A program made the translations under genes and the position numbers. Of a stretch of DNA of 64,000 bases, positions 8,710 to 17,374 are shown piece by piece; the stretch's first letter is position 1; every line of letters begins with the position of its first letter. Origin of the DNA: SHAN690 sp038131955 (lineage in GTDB: Bacteria; Bacteroidota; Bacteroidia; Flavobacteriales_G; Salibacteraceae); NCBI GenBank assembly GCA_038131955.1, contig JAYPQK010000009.1:186001-250000 (forward strand), given 5' to 3'. The notes below the pieces were generated by a model. That model saw nothing but the letters and a program-made list of their open reading frames with translations. It did not search any database and had not been told where the DNA came from.

Positions 8710-9576
8710 ATGAAAACCCGCCGACTCATATTCCCTATTCTGATCCTGACGATCATCGCCGCATGCGGTGAGAAACAGGATTGTTCTCCTGTTCAAACAG
8801 AACTCGATCAAACGAAGAGAGAACTCGCGCAGCGCGATTCGATCTTGGATGCGATCGGATTGACCTTTCAGGCGATCGATTCGAACATGAAGCAGATGCG
8901 AATTGTAGAGTCGGAGATCATGATCCAGATGAAGGAAAAGGTGAGGGATAAGGATGCCATCCGTGAGAACGTGGAGAAGATGCGTTCGATCATGGAATTA
9001 AATCAATCCTATATCACCCGACTCGAGGAGAATCTTGGAGCGACTTCGGCGAACTCGGCTCATCTCTTTTCGATCATTTCAAGCATGGAAGAGAAGATGG
9101 AGATGAATAACCTCAGGATGGCCCACTTGAATCATGATCTAGGCATGCTGGGTGATGACTTCAAGGACATCTTCCAAGAATACATGCAGGCGGAGGTAGA
9201 TAAGATGACGCTCCAAGCGAACCTGGAAATGATGGAGGGTAGCATGAGTTCGATGGAAGAGAAGATGAATGAACTCCAGAAAAACCTCAATATGGTCTAC
9301 TTTGCTATCGGAACCAAGCGGGAATTGATCGAGTCTGGAGTCTTGGAGAAGGGAGGGCTGTTGCGCTCAGAGGATGTCAATCAAGACATGGACAAGAAGA
9401 ATTTCGAAGCGCATGACCTTCGCGAATTCACCAGCGTGAACCTAGGGTCACGCCACAAGATCATCACCGATCACCCCACCGAAAGTTATCGAATCAACAC
9501 CAAGGATGAGTTGATCATTAAGGATCCGAAGCTGTTCTGGAGTATTTCGAAATTCCTCATTGTGGTTTCTGAATAG
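8710..9576 (+). CDS. Coiled-coil lipoprotein of unknown function
   Basis: 288 residues. The N-terminus is a lipoprotein signal (LTIIAACGE, lipidated Cys19). Residues ~25-200 are almost entirely heptad-rich coiled coil with repeated SxMEEKM blocks, followed by a compact C-terminal domain that begins MVYFAIGTKRELIESGVLEKGG. That C-terminal block recurs in Bacteroidota surface lipoproteins, some labelled Cbp1-like adhesins; I would not transfer that function. A truncated relative lies at 23988-24374. The 3' end overlaps the convergent AlkB-type gene by 20 nt. It probably forms an elongated envelope structure. Confidence 0.75.
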   Translation: MKTRRLIFPILILTIIAACGEKQDCSPVQTELDQTKRELAQRDSILDAIGLTFQAIDSNMKQMRIVESEIMIQMKEKVRDKDAIRENVEKMRSIMELNQSYITRLEENLGATSANSAHLFSIISSMEEKMEMNNLRMAHLNHDLGMLGDDFKDIFQEYMQAEVDKMTLQANLEMMEGSMSSMEEKMNELQKNLNMVYFAIGTKRELIESGVLEKGGLLRSEDVNQDMDKKNFEAHDLREFTSVNLGSRHKIITDHPTESYRINTKDELIIKDPKLFWSISKFLIVVSE

Positions 9577-10609
9577 CCTCTGGAATGCGTGGGTTCACTA
9601 CACTGAACCAAATCGGAGGTACGAGACTTAAAAGCATCATCCCTGGGTAGCCTGTGGGCAGTTGAGGGCTCTCGTCCATGTGCTTCAATACCTGGTATTT
9701 CTTGCTTGCCTTATAGTGGTGATCGCTGTGTCGCGTTAATTCGAACAGCAGGATGCGTCCCACGGGATAGTCGCTGTTCCAGCTGTGCCAGGGTTGCACG
9801 CGTTCATATCGCCCTTCTGATATCTCTTTTCGATAGAGGCCATAGTGTTCGATATAGTTGACCGTTTCCAGTAACAGCATACCGATCAAAGCGGTGAGTA
9901 GAAAGAGCAGCATCGTCGTACTTCCGAAGAGGATATAGACCCCTGATATTAATCCTGCTTCTAGGAGGATGAGCCGTATCATTTCGTTCCCCAGTGACCA
10001 TACCGCTTTGTTCTCTTTATGGCGAAGTCGTTGTTCGATACGCCACGCTGAGAGGAAAGATCCAACTAGGGTTCTGACCCAAAACGTGTAAATAGGCTCA
10101 TTGAGTCGAGCAGAGGCTGGATCTAGGGGGGTGGCTACGTTCTTATGGTGCCCTCGATTGTGCTCCACGATGAAATGCATGTAGAGCGAACTGAGTAGGA
10201 GCATGCGAGCAAGGGTTCTTTCAAACCTTGTATTTCGGTGTCCTAGTTCATGCGCCACGTTGATCCCGATGGCGCCGGACTGTACGCCCATGCTGAGGGT
10301 CATGCCCACAACCTCGATTGTTTCCAGATCGGTGAAGGTTACATGGTAGAGAAAGAATCCTAGGATCGCATATTGCACCGGAACCATCGCATAGAGAAGG
10401 TAGTCATAGAATCGATCAGCCGCGAGGGATCGTTCTTCATCGTCATCGTTTGGTCCGCTTAGAACCGGGGAGGAAATAAGCTCAACAAGTGGTATCGCCA
10501 CAAAGGCAATGAATAGCGTTGAGAAGCTAAAGATGCCACCCTGACTTAGTGCTAATAGGGTAAATCCCGGAAGACTAAAAGCCAGAAAGTATCGCATTCG
10601 AGAGGGCAT
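9557..10609 (-). CDS. alkB: AlkB-type membrane di-iron alkane hydroxylase
   Basis: 350 residues with several transmembrane segments. All the histidine boxes of AlkB-family integral membrane di-iron monooxygenases are present: HELGH at 120-124, EHNRGHH at 149-155, NYIEHYGL at 251-258 and RHSDHH at 293-298. The NYIEHYGL block separates AlkB from ordinary fatty-acid desaturases. The reaction is terminal hydroxylation of medium-chain alkanes or fatty acyl chains using rubredoxin as electron donor. No rubredoxin gene lies beside it. The last 20 nt overlap the convergent lipoprotein gene. Substrate range is unknown. Confidence 0.87.
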   Translation of the reverse strand: MPSRMRYFLAFSLPGFTLLALSQGGIFSFSTLFIAFVAIPLVELISSPVLSGPNDDDEERSLAADRFYDYLLYAMVPVQYAILGFFLYHVTFTDLETIEVVGMTLSMGVQSGAIGINVAHELGHRNTRFERTLARMLLLSSLYMHFIVEHNRGHHKNVATPLDPASARLNEPIYTFWVRTLVGSFLSAWRIEQRLRHKENKAVWSLGNEMIRLILLEAGLISGVYILFGSTTMLLFLLTALIGMLLLETVNYIEHYGLYRKEISEGRYERVQPWHSWNSDYPVGRILLFELTRHSDHHYKASKKYQVLKHMDESPQLPTGYPGMMLLSLVPPIWFSVVNPRIPEAIQKPQ

Positions 10610-10648
10610 AGGTCAAATTTAATAATAAAGGAAAAACGGTTCCACCGA

Positions 10649-10656
10649 TAATTTTG
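10649..10656 (+). promoter_or_regulatory. -7 promoter element (TAATTTTG)
   Basis: TAATTTTG fits TAnnTTTG and lies 63 nt upstream of the small gene at 10720. The -33 partner is not obvious. The other side of this intergenic region would serve the divergent alkB gene. Confidence 0.3.
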
Positions 10657-10719
10657 TTTTGAAACCTTATCTGAGTGTCAGACGTACACTAACCTGACTA
10701 ACGATTGAAACCCATCGCT

Positions 10720-10989
10720 ATGCAAGCATCTTCGATGAAGATAGAGTTGAACCCCATTGCTTACGCCGACCAGAAGCGCCGCAAGGTATTTGTGATGTCG
10801 GAGGACCGTTCTAAGCTGATTCCCCCATCCTTGTTGCGATTGGAGGATAAGTTCGGCAACGTACACATGGTCCCGACGAACACGAGCGGAGACATGACGG
10901 TACTAGACGTGAAGCAGCTAGCCGCAGGAGGTTATTTCTTGCGAATCTTGGGAGAAGCCACCAAGGCCATCCGCATCATTTTATTCTGA
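10720..10989 (+). CDS. Small protein resembling an isolated T9SS type A sorting domain
   Basis: 89 residues from the ATG at 10720 (a later ATG at 10735 is possible). There is no signal peptide or membrane segment. The C-terminal half reads like a T9SS type A C-terminal domain: a 'DKFGNVHMVP' strand pair, then MTVLDVKQLAAGGYFLRI, then a terminal basic strand KAIRIILF. In ordinary cargo this domain sits behind a signal peptide and an enzyme or adhesin, which are absent here. It may be a cytosolic protein with convergent sequence, a remnant, or a domain that acts in trans. The 3' end overlaps the convergent glycosyltransferase gene by 9 nt. Confidence 0.6.
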   Translation: MQASSMKIELNPIAYADQKRRKVFVMSEDRSKLIPPSLLRLEDKFGNVHMVPTNTSGDMTVLDVKQLAAGGYFLRILGEATKAIRIILF

Positions 10990-12081
10990 TGCTATGCGCG
11001 AATAGAACGCGCTGTACTCTTTGACGGATCTTTCAATGGACAAGAATGCCGCTATATGGCGCTGAGCCGCCTGTCCCATGGCGGTGCGCAGTGCAGGGGC
11101 TACATGTAATTTCATCACCGCCTCAGCAATGGCCGAGGCATTTTTTGTTGGAACAACGAATCCAGAACGACCGTCTTCCACCATGCCTCGATTGCCAGAA
11201 ATGTCAGTGATCACCATCGGGTTACCTAGGCTCATAGCCTCGATCACGGCCTTTTGAGTCGCCTCACCAAAGAGCGATGCGGAAAGAGAAATATCTGCAG
11301 CCTTCACCAACGCACCGGCATCTTTTCGGAATCCCGTAAACACAAATCGATCCTCTACCGTCCATTTTTTTATCGCTTCATCCACTGGGGAGGTGCGTAG
11401 GTCGTTACCGATCATAAGAAACTTGATCTTGGCATCGGCGGGAAGCATGGACGCAGCTTGGACCACATACAGAATGCCTTTCATTCGGGGGCGGTTATTT
11501 GCTACCAAGGCTACGACTGTGGTGTCATCCTCCAGCTGGAACTCTTTCAAGTCAGCGGCTTCGATTCCTTGATACCAGCTGGGGTCGTGACCTTTATTGA
11601 TGGTTACGGCACGGTCGGGTCGTACGCCATTCCGGATATACATCTCTCGCACACTCTCAGCGAGGCATACCATGCGGTCGATCCGAGGATTGAGAAATGA
11701 AATGTAGAGCGTGGGGTCATACCAATGGATATTGCCCGTGTAGCCCCTATAGCTCACCAACTTCACTTTCTTGTTCTTCCAAACGGCCCATGCGGCATTG
11801 GCGATGGCCTTACTATTGAAAGCGTGAATGATGTCGATGTTGTATTCTTTTACAGCCCAACGGATATGTCCGATCATGGTATGATCAAACTTGCTCTTCG
11901 GCTGATGATCGATCAATGGACATCCGGCTTCTCTGAACTTTTGGGGATAGGTGCCGGCACCGTGTGAAATGATGACGATGTTAAAGCCTTGCTCTTTGAG
12001 CCGCAAGATGATCTCAGCTTCTGGTCGGATTGGAGCGACCGGATCACTGTAGTTGCTTATGATGAGCAGGTTTGGCTTCAC
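10981..12081 (-). CDS. Glycosyltransferase family 4 (GT-B) protein
   Basis: 366 residues with GT-B architecture. The N-terminal Rossmann domain starts LLIISNYSDPVAPIRPEAEI, and the C-terminal domain contains the nucleotide-sugar-binding ASLFGEATQKAVIEAMSLGNP block, the GT4 E-x7-E-like motif. A conserved GRSGFVVP turn follows. Such enzymes transfer sugars to lipids, polysaccharides or glycoproteins on the cytoplasmic face of the inner membrane. There is no surrounding polysaccharide cluster, so the acceptor cannot be predicted. It is the last gene of a long minus-strand run. Confidence 0.85.
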   Translation of the reverse strand: MKPNLLIISNYSDPVAPIRPEAEIILRLKEQGFNIVIISHGAGTYPQKFREAGCPLIDHQPKSKFDHTMIGHIRWAVKEYNIDIIHAFNSKAIANAAWAVWKNKKVKLVSYRGYTGNIHWYDPTLYISFLNPRIDRMVCLAESVREMYIRNGVRPDRAVTINKGHDPSWYQGIEAADLKEFQLEDDTTVVALVANNRPRMKGILYVVQAASMLPADAKIKFLMIGNDLRTSPVDEAIKKWTVEDRFVFTGFRKDAGALVKAADISLSASLFGEATQKAVIEAMSLGNPMVITDISGNRGMVEDGRSGFVVPTKNASAIAEAVMKLHVAPALRTAMGQAAQRHIAAFLSIERSVKEYSAFYSRIASE

Positions 12082-12114
12082 TCCTGCGAAGATGTGGATT
12101 CCTATTGGATCGGA

Positions 12115-12507
12115 TTAGAGAAGCGGAGCATCAACGGGTTGCCATAGCTCGATCTTTCTACCCTCAGGATCGAGAACCCAAGCGAAGCGACCGTATTCGA
12201 ATGATTGAATATCACCTACTTGCTCGACACCTTTCGATCTCAAATGCTGAAGGAGCTCATCGAGATGCTCAACCCGGTAGTTGATCATGAACTCTGCCTG
12301 ACTGGGGGCATAGTAGTCCGTATCAGCCGCCATAGGGCTCCATTGGGTGAGGCATTGTTCGTCAGGGTTCTCGTCGTTTCTCCAGGTAAAGCTATGACCG
12401 TATTCGTCCATACTTAAGCCGAACGATTCAGAATACCAACTCTTGAGTGCTTTTGGGTCTTTCGACTTGAAGAATACGCCTCCAATTCCAGTAATGCGAC
12501 CTTTCAT
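12115..12507 (-). CDS. VOC-family (glyoxalase/bleomycin-resistance fold) protein
   Basis: 130 residues, one vicinal-oxygen-chelate domain. It has paired betaalphabetabetabeta modules: GIGGVFFKSKDPKALKSWY at the start and YGRFAWVLDPEGRKIELWQP at the end, where the final Glu is a typical metal ligand. Family members range from glyoxalases to dioxygenases and drug-binding proteins, so no reaction can be named. Only 5 nt separate it from the upstream hypothetical gene, so it is co-transcribed. Confidence 0.82.
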   Translation of the reverse strand: MKGRITGIGGVFFKSKDPKALKSWYSESFGLSMDEYGHSFTWRNDENPDEQCLTQWSPMAADTDYYAPSQAEFMINYRVEHLDELLQHLRSKGVEQVGDIQSFEYGRFAWVLDPEGRKIELWQPVDAPLL

Positions 12508-12512
12508 GCTGT

Positions 12513-13094
12513 TTAGATGAGGATGGAGGTTCTGAAGGATTCAAGTTCTTGATCGATCTTTTCGAGTTGGCCTTCTTTGATTCCGGCGATTGTCCGTTTT
12601 CCGGTTTTCAACTGGTATACCAATGGGATGTCCATGGCATTGAGTGCAGCGATAATGTTCTTAAAGTTGGCGTATTCCTCTTGGATCTCGGATGGAATCT
12701 CATATTGATCCAGAAGAGAAGCTAGGTTATTGCCGTAATTCTTTTGTTGGTGGAGTAGGTGGACGAACAGGATCAAGTCATGTTCTCTGCCCTGCTGCAT
12801 GATCAAGTTCATGCCTTCCATGTAGCATCCGAGCACCATCAAAAGACCGAGGCCTTCTTTTTCCTGCTCAATGAGCATATGATGGCCGATGTCATACATG
12901 TCGAGAATGATCCTTCCCAAGGAGTCAGGATGAGATTGATTGCTAGGTCCGTCGTGATTGTCTGAGGCCCAGGTTCCCTCTGTTTCAAAGAGGCCGTCGG
13001 TACGTGAAAAGAAGGTAGGAATGTCAGCGGTCAAACTGACGAGTGCAACTGCGAGCAATGCGAGTGTTGTGTATATGGCTATCTGTCGTTTCAC
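12513..13094 (-). CDS. Hypothetical membrane-anchored or secreted protein
   Basis: 193 residues, not recognised. An N-terminal hydrophobic helix (residues 5-22, ALLAVALVSLTA) is followed by a short acidic linker and a soluble, probably helical domain with His-Met-rich stretches (IGHHMLIEQEKEGLGLLMVLGCYMEGMNLIMQ). The His-rich pattern could bind a ligand or metal, but this is speculation. It sits between pyk and a VOC protein in a minus-strand operon, with 37 nt to pyk. Confidence 0.65.
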   Translation of the reverse strand: MKRQIAIYTTLALLAVALVSLTADIPTFFSRTDGLFETEGTWASDNHDGPSNQSHPDSLGRIILDMYDIGHHMLIEQEKEGLGLLMVLGCYMEGMNLIMQQGREHDLILFVHLLHQQKNYGNNLASLLDQYEIPSEIQEEYANFKNIIAALNAMDIPLVYQLKTGKRTIAGIKEGQLEKIDQELESFRTSILI

Positions 13095-13131
13095 GAGACC
13101 TTAAAAGGTATACGTTTATTTCGGCATGAGG

Positions 13132-14559
13132 TTAACCTTCCGATAGTTTACTGACCTTTAACATGTTAGACATTCCTTTCTTAGCGATTGGCATGCTTGC
13201 GATATTGATCATTAAGTCTTCATCGCTGAGGAATCCGGCCTTCTTCAATTCGTATTTTATATCTGCAATCGTGTGATCCGTGCTCACAAACTTGTCGTAG
13301 TAAAACCCTTTCACACCCCAAATCAAACTTAGCATGTTCAGGATTTTAAAGTTCGAGGTGAAAACGAAGATCCAGGCATTGGGTCGGTAGGAAGAAATGC
13401 GGAAAGCGGTATATCCACTGAACGACATCGTGACGATGGCTTTGGCGCCTGTTTTTTGACTGAGTCGAACGGCGGAGTGGCAGATCGCATCGGTGATCAT
13501 CCTTTCGGGCGGACTGTCGTGCTCGATTTCCCGATAGTAGATCCCTTGGTAGTCTTCAACCCGCGTAATGATCTTAGACATGGTACGAACCACATCCACT
13601 GGAAACTTTCCTACGCTGGTCTCACCGCTCAGCATCACCGCATCGGCGCCGTCCATGACTGCATTGGCCACGTCATTTACCTCGGCCCTGCTGGGCGATA
13701 TATTGTCGATCATGCTTTCCATCATCTGAGTTGCGATGATCACGGGTCGTCCTGCTTTTTGGCATTTTCGAACGATCTCTTTCTGTACGAGCGGTACGTT
13801 TTGAAGTGGAATCTCCACTCCTAGGTCTCCACGTGCAACCATGATACCGTCGGCCTCATGGATGATCTCGTCAATGTTCTCGATGGCTTCCGGCTTCTCG
13901 ATCTTGGCGATGATGCGTACGTTCTTTCCGCTGGCCTTGATCCGGTCGCGAAGCTCAATGATGTCTTCCGGACTTCTCACGAAGGAGAGCGCCACCCAAC
14001 TTACGTTGTGATTCAAGGCAAATTCGAGGTCCTCAATGTCTTTCTCAGTAAGGCAAGGCAGGGATACTTTAGTGTCGGGCAGATTTACTCCTTTGCGAGG
14101 TTTGAGCATGCCACCCTGGGTGACTTCCGTGATGACGTCGGTGCCATCAACACCTTTCACCTGAATACGCAGCTTTCCATCGTCGAGGAGAATGGTTTCG
14201 CCCACTTTTACGTCTGAGACAAGATTGGGATAACTCACCATGACCCGATTCGCATCTCCGATGATCTCGTCGGAGGTGATGCGTAGTTCTGCTCCTAATT
14301 TCAGTTCAACCGCTTCCTCCCTGAGCTGACCCACACGAAGTTTGGGTCCACTGAGGTCGGCGAGAATGGCGGTGTGTGTCTGTAATTCACTATCGATCAA
14401 GCGTAGCGTGCTCATGACCTCCTCGTGATCGGAGTGATCACCGTGTGAGAAGTTCAATCGGGCTACGTTCATCCCTTCGTCGATCATCTGCTTGAGTACT
14501 TCCTTTGGAGAACTTGCAGGTCCGATGGTTGCGACGATCTTGGTTTTATTCTTTAGCAT
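13132..14559 (-). CDS. pyk: Pyruvate kinase
   Basis: 475 residues. It starts KTKIVATIGPASSP and has the substrate and metal-binding block IAKIEKPEAIENIDEII, followed by MVARGDLGVEIPLQNVPLVQKEI and the TQMMESM loop; the C-terminal domain is the allosteric region. It catalyses phosphoenolpyruvate plus ADP to pyruvate plus ATP, the last step of glycolysis. The order rnc, IPExxxVDY-type gene, pyk is often seen in Bacteroidota, which supports the annotation of the small neighbour. Confidence 0.96.
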   Translation of the reverse strand: MLKNKTKIVATIGPASSPKEVLKQMIDEGMNVARLNFSHGDHSDHEEVMSTLRLIDSELQTHTAILADLSGPKLRVGQLREEAVELKLGAELRITSDEIIGDANRVMVSYPNLVSDVKVGETILLDDGKLRIQVKGVDGTDVITEVTQGGMLKPRKGVNLPDTKVSLPCLTEKDIEDLEFALNHNVSWVALSFVRSPEDIIELRDRIKASGKNVRIIAKIEKPEAIENIDEIIHEADGIMVARGDLGVEIPLQNVPLVQKEIVRKCQKAGRPVIIATQMMESMIDNISPSRAEVNDVANAVMDGADAVMLSGETSVGKFPVDVVRTMSKIITRVEDYQGIYYREIEHDSPPERMITDAICHSAVRLSQKTGAKAIVTMSFSGYTAFRISSYRPNAWIFVFTSNFKILNMLSLIWGVKGFYYDKFVSTDHTIADIKYELKKAGFLSDEDLMINIASMPIAKKGMSNMLKVSKLSEG

Positions 14560-14632
14560 ATGCTTGGTGCTTTAACGAATGTATCGAATCCGCAAGCGGT
14601 CAGGCTGTGCACTATGGTATTTCATCAACACG

Positions 14633-15052
14633 CTATTCTTCAAAGAGCGTGTACTGGATCGGTTTGAACACTTCTGTGTCCATGGCAGCGATGAACTGAA
14701 TGCCTTCGATGGCGTGCAATTTACGCTGAAACTCGTCAGATGGAAAGATATCCAGGTAGCCTTCCACGAGTAGAAAGTAATCGTACTGCTTGTATTCCTT
14801 GAACAGGTAAACGTCTTCGTTGTAATTGGAGAGCAGAAAGTAGTTCAGGTGTCTATCGTCATCCCGGTAGACGAACATTGGAAAGTCTTCCAATTGTCCG
14901 CTCTTCATTCTCACCTCGATGGTTTCGCGGTGAAAGTCCATGTTCATGGATCGGTTCACCAACCACGCCACCCGATAGTCTTTCCAATGGCAACTCAACC
15001 CAAACGCGAGGAATTCGTAATCATCGTCGAGAAGGAGTCGATGCTTACTCAT
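14633..15052 (-). CDS. IPExxxVDY-type small protein (rnc-pyk interval)
   Basis: 139 residues with no signal peptide and no membrane segment. The N-terminal DDDYEFLAFGLSCHWKDYRVAWLVN and the position between rnc and pyk match a small Bacteroidota family annotated as IPExxxVDY. No function is established for it. It begins 2 nt downstream of the rnc stop, so it is translated from the same message. I am fairly sure it is a real gene and less sure of the family name. Confidence 0.68.
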   Translation of the reverse strand: MSKHRLLLDDDYEFLAFGLSCHWKDYRVAWLVNRSMNMDFHRETIEVRMKSGQLEDFPMFVYRDDDRHLNYFLLSNYNEDVYLFKEYKQYDYFLLVEGYLDIFPSDEFQRKLHAIEGIQFIAAMDTEVFKPIQYTLFEE

Positions 15053-15054
15053 GA

Positions 15055-15720
15055 TCAGAGGCTCAGTGATTCACAGGCGAGCTTGGAGGCAGCTTGTTCA
15101 GCCTTCTTCTTGGATCGTTCCCTACCGGTGGCGATCAAGACTTGGTCCATGACCACAGTACAGACAAACAAATTGTCCTCGTCGGCATTTGGGGAAGTGT
15201 TGAACTTGAGTTCTTTCTTGCTTTGTTGTGCCCACTCGATCAATTTGCTCTTGAAGTCAAACGATTGCTCGATGATCTCTTCAATGTCGATATAATGAGG
15301 AAGCAGAAAGCGATCGATGCTTTGCTTAGCCACAGTGAAACCGCGATCGATGTAAATGGCTCCTAACCAGGCTTCTAGGGCGTTTCCAACGATCTTATCC
15401 ATGGAATCTTCAGATCCGATCCGTGCCTCGATCATCTCGTTCAAGCCAGCGGCCATACCTACCGCTCCCAAGGTTTGCCGATTCACGATTCGTGCTCGGA
15501 TCTTGGTGAGGTAACCTTCGTTGGAGTCCGGGTATTTATTGAACAGGTATTCCGTAATGACCGTGTCCAAAACCGCGTCGCCTAACAGTTCGAGGCGCTC
15601 GTTGCAATCTTGGTGACAATACTTCCCGGTGCCGACCACGGATTTGTGCCGCACGGCTTTTTCATACCACGAAATATCAGACGGTTTTACCCCCCAGCGT
15701 TTCCGGAGGTATTTGATCAA
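15055..15720 (-). CDS. rnc: Ribonuclease III
   Basis: 221 residues from the only usable start. The RNase III signature NERLELLGDAVLD and the second acidic site (GNALEAWLGAIYID) are intact, so the Mg2+-dependent double-strand endonuclease should be active. A dsRNA-binding domain occupies about residues 150-221 (DFKSKLIEWAQQ to SKKKAEQAASKLA). It processes rRNA and mRNA duplexes. No ATG or GTG exists between the in-frame fabF stop and the conserved region; the only canonical alternative start is TTG at 15720. Sequence upstream (PFFFFKSHTDRQK-like) looks homologous to the family N-terminus, so the real start could be a rarer codon nearer to fabF. Confidence 0.92.
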   Translation of the reverse strand: MIKYLRKRWGVKPSDISWYEKAVRHKSVVGTGKYCHQDCNERLELLGDAVLDTVITEYLFNKYPDSNEGYLTKIRARIVNRQTLGAVGMAAGLNEMIEARIGSEDSMDKIVGNALEAWLGAIYIDRGFTVAKQSIDRFLLPHYIDIEEIIEQSFDFKSKLIEWAQQSKKELKFNTSPNADEDNLFVCTVVMDQVLIATGRERSKKKAEQAASKLACESLSL

Positions 15721-15771
15721 GCGCTTCTGCCTGTCGGTATGTGACTTGAAAAAGAAGAAGGGTCGTGTGGA

Positions 15772-17028
15772 TTAGTCCACAAACTTCTTGAAGACCACCG
15801 ATGCATTGTGGCCACCAAACCCGAAGGTATTGCTCAAGGCCGCATTAACGGTGCGCTCCTGGGGCTTGTGGAACGTCAGGTTCAACTTGGAATCAATCTC
15901 TTCATCATCGGTGAAGTGGTTGATGGTCGGAGGAACGATGTCGTTCTTCACAGCGAGAAGAGCAGCAATTCCTTCGATCGCTCCGGCAGCTCCGAGGAGG
16001 TGGCCTGTCATCGATTTGGTGGAACTGATATTCAATTGCTCTGCGTATGCTCCGAAAACCCCGCGAATCGCCTTCAGCTCTGCAACATCACCCAGCGGTG
16101 TGCTCGTTCCATGAACATTGACATAGCCAATGTCAGCAACCGAGATGCTTGGGTCATCTTCCATAGCAGACCTCATTACATTCAATGCGCCCAATCCTTC
16201 CGGATGTGGAGCTGTAATGTGGTGGGCGTCAGCGGAAAGTCCTCCACCGGCAATTTCACCATAGATCTTAGCACCGCGAGCTTTCGCGTGCTCATACTCT
16301 TCAAGGATCAAAGCACCGGCACCTTCGCCCATGACAAAACCATCTCTGTCTTTGTCGAAAGGACGAGAAGCCGTAGCTGGATCATCGTTTCGTGTAGAAA
16401 GGGCATGCATGGCATTGAAGCCTCCGATGCCCGATTCGTTGATGGCAGCCTCAGAACCACCGGTCACGATCACGTCAGCCTTTCCTAAGCGGATGTAGTT
16501 GTACGCGTCGATCATTGAGTTGGTGCTTGTAGCACAAGCGCTCACAAGGCTAAAGTTGGGACCGCGGAAGCCGTATTTCATAGAAATATGTCCGGCCGCG
16601 ATGTCGGAGATCATCTTAGGAATGAAGAATGGGTTGAATCGAGGATTCATTCCTCCATCAACGAAACCTTTTACCTCCTCCTGAAAAGTGATGATTCCTC
16701 CAATCCCTGAACCCCAGATCACACCCGTGCGATCTTGATTCACGCCTGCTTCAACTAATCCTGCATCCTTCACAGCCTCATCGGCTACGATCAAAGCGAA
16801 TTTGCTGAAGAGGTCCAATTTGCGTCCTTCCTTCCGATCGAAGAAATTGTCGAGGTCAAGATCCTTGACCTCGCAAGCAAACTGAGTTTTAAAGTTAGAC
16901 GCGTCGAAGCGAGTAATGGGTGCCGCTCCGCTCTTGCCTTTGAGAAGATTATCCCAATAGTCATGAGCGTTATTTCCAATGGGGGTAAGCGCCCCAATGC
17001 CGGTTACCACTACCCGCTTCAGCGTCAT
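15772..17028 (-). CDS. fabF: 3-oxoacyl-ACP synthase II
   Basis: 418 residues, the family length. The Cys-His-His triad is visible: Cys165 in LVSACATSTN, a His in VNVHGTSTPLGD and a His in MTGHLLGAAG. FabF condenses malonyl-ACP with acyl-ACP during fatty-acid elongation. It lies directly behind acpP, its carrier protein, in the same orientation (36 nt apart), and ahead of rnc, an arrangement common in Bacteroidota. Confidence 0.96.
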   Translation of the reverse strand: MTLKRVVVTGIGALTPIGNNAHDYWDNLLKGKSGAAPITRFDASNFKTQFACEVKDLDLDNFFDRKEGRKLDLFSKFALIVADEAVKDAGLVEAGVNQDRTGVIWGSGIGGIITFQEEVKGFVDGGMNPRFNPFFIPKMISDIAAGHISMKYGFRGPNFSLVSACATSTNSMIDAYNYIRLGKADVIVTGGSEAAINESGIGGFNAMHALSTRNDDPATASRPFDKDRDGFVMGEGAGALILEEYEHAKARGAKIYGEIAGGGLSADAHHITAPHPEGLGALNVMRSAMEDDPSISVADIGYVNVHGTSTPLGDVAELKAIRGVFGAYAEQLNISSTKSMTGHLLGAAGAIEGIAALLAVKNDIVPPTINHFTDDEEIDSKLNLTFHKPQERTVNAALSNTFGFGGHNASVVFKKFVD

Positions 17029-17064
17029 AACGTATGTTTTAAATTGTAGGTCTGATCGACGAGC

Positions 17065-17301
17065 TTACGATACGTGCTCCTCGATGTATTTGATAGCCTC
17101 TCCAACAGTTGAGATGTTCTCCGCTTGATCGTCTGGAATGGCAATGTTGAATTCCTTCTCGAATTCCATGATGAGCTCCACCGTGTCAAGTGAATCTGCT
17201 CCAAGATCATTAGTGAAGCTAGCCTCTGGATTAACTTCTCCTTCGTCTACTCCGAGCTTATCTACGATGATAGCTACTACTCTTTCTTTGATATCAGCCA
17301 T
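17065..17301 (-). CDS. acpP: Acyl carrier protein
   Basis: 78 residues, strongly acidic. The phosphopantetheine attachment site is Ser37 in DLGADSLDTVELIM. AcpP carries growing acyl chains for FabF and related enzymes. The ATG at 17301 is chosen because the protein then begins MADIKERV, the normal start; an upstream in-frame start would add 12 non-homologous residues. The leader contains a TTTCTTTGCAG motif close to the -7 consensus. Confidence 0.96.
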   Translation of the reverse strand: MADIKERVVAIIVDKLGVDEGEVNPEASFTNDLGADSLDTVELIMEFEKEFNIAIPDDQAENISTVGEAIKYIEEHVS

Positions 17302-17374
17302 AATGCGTGATTTTGTTAGTGCTTTTTGAGACTGCAAAGAAATATCTTTTCGATTGATTAATCAAAATAGAATC

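Noticed and set aside
15808..16488. 226-codon antisense frame inside fabF
   Set aside because: Shadow of the FabF active-site region; no start signals and low-complexity product.
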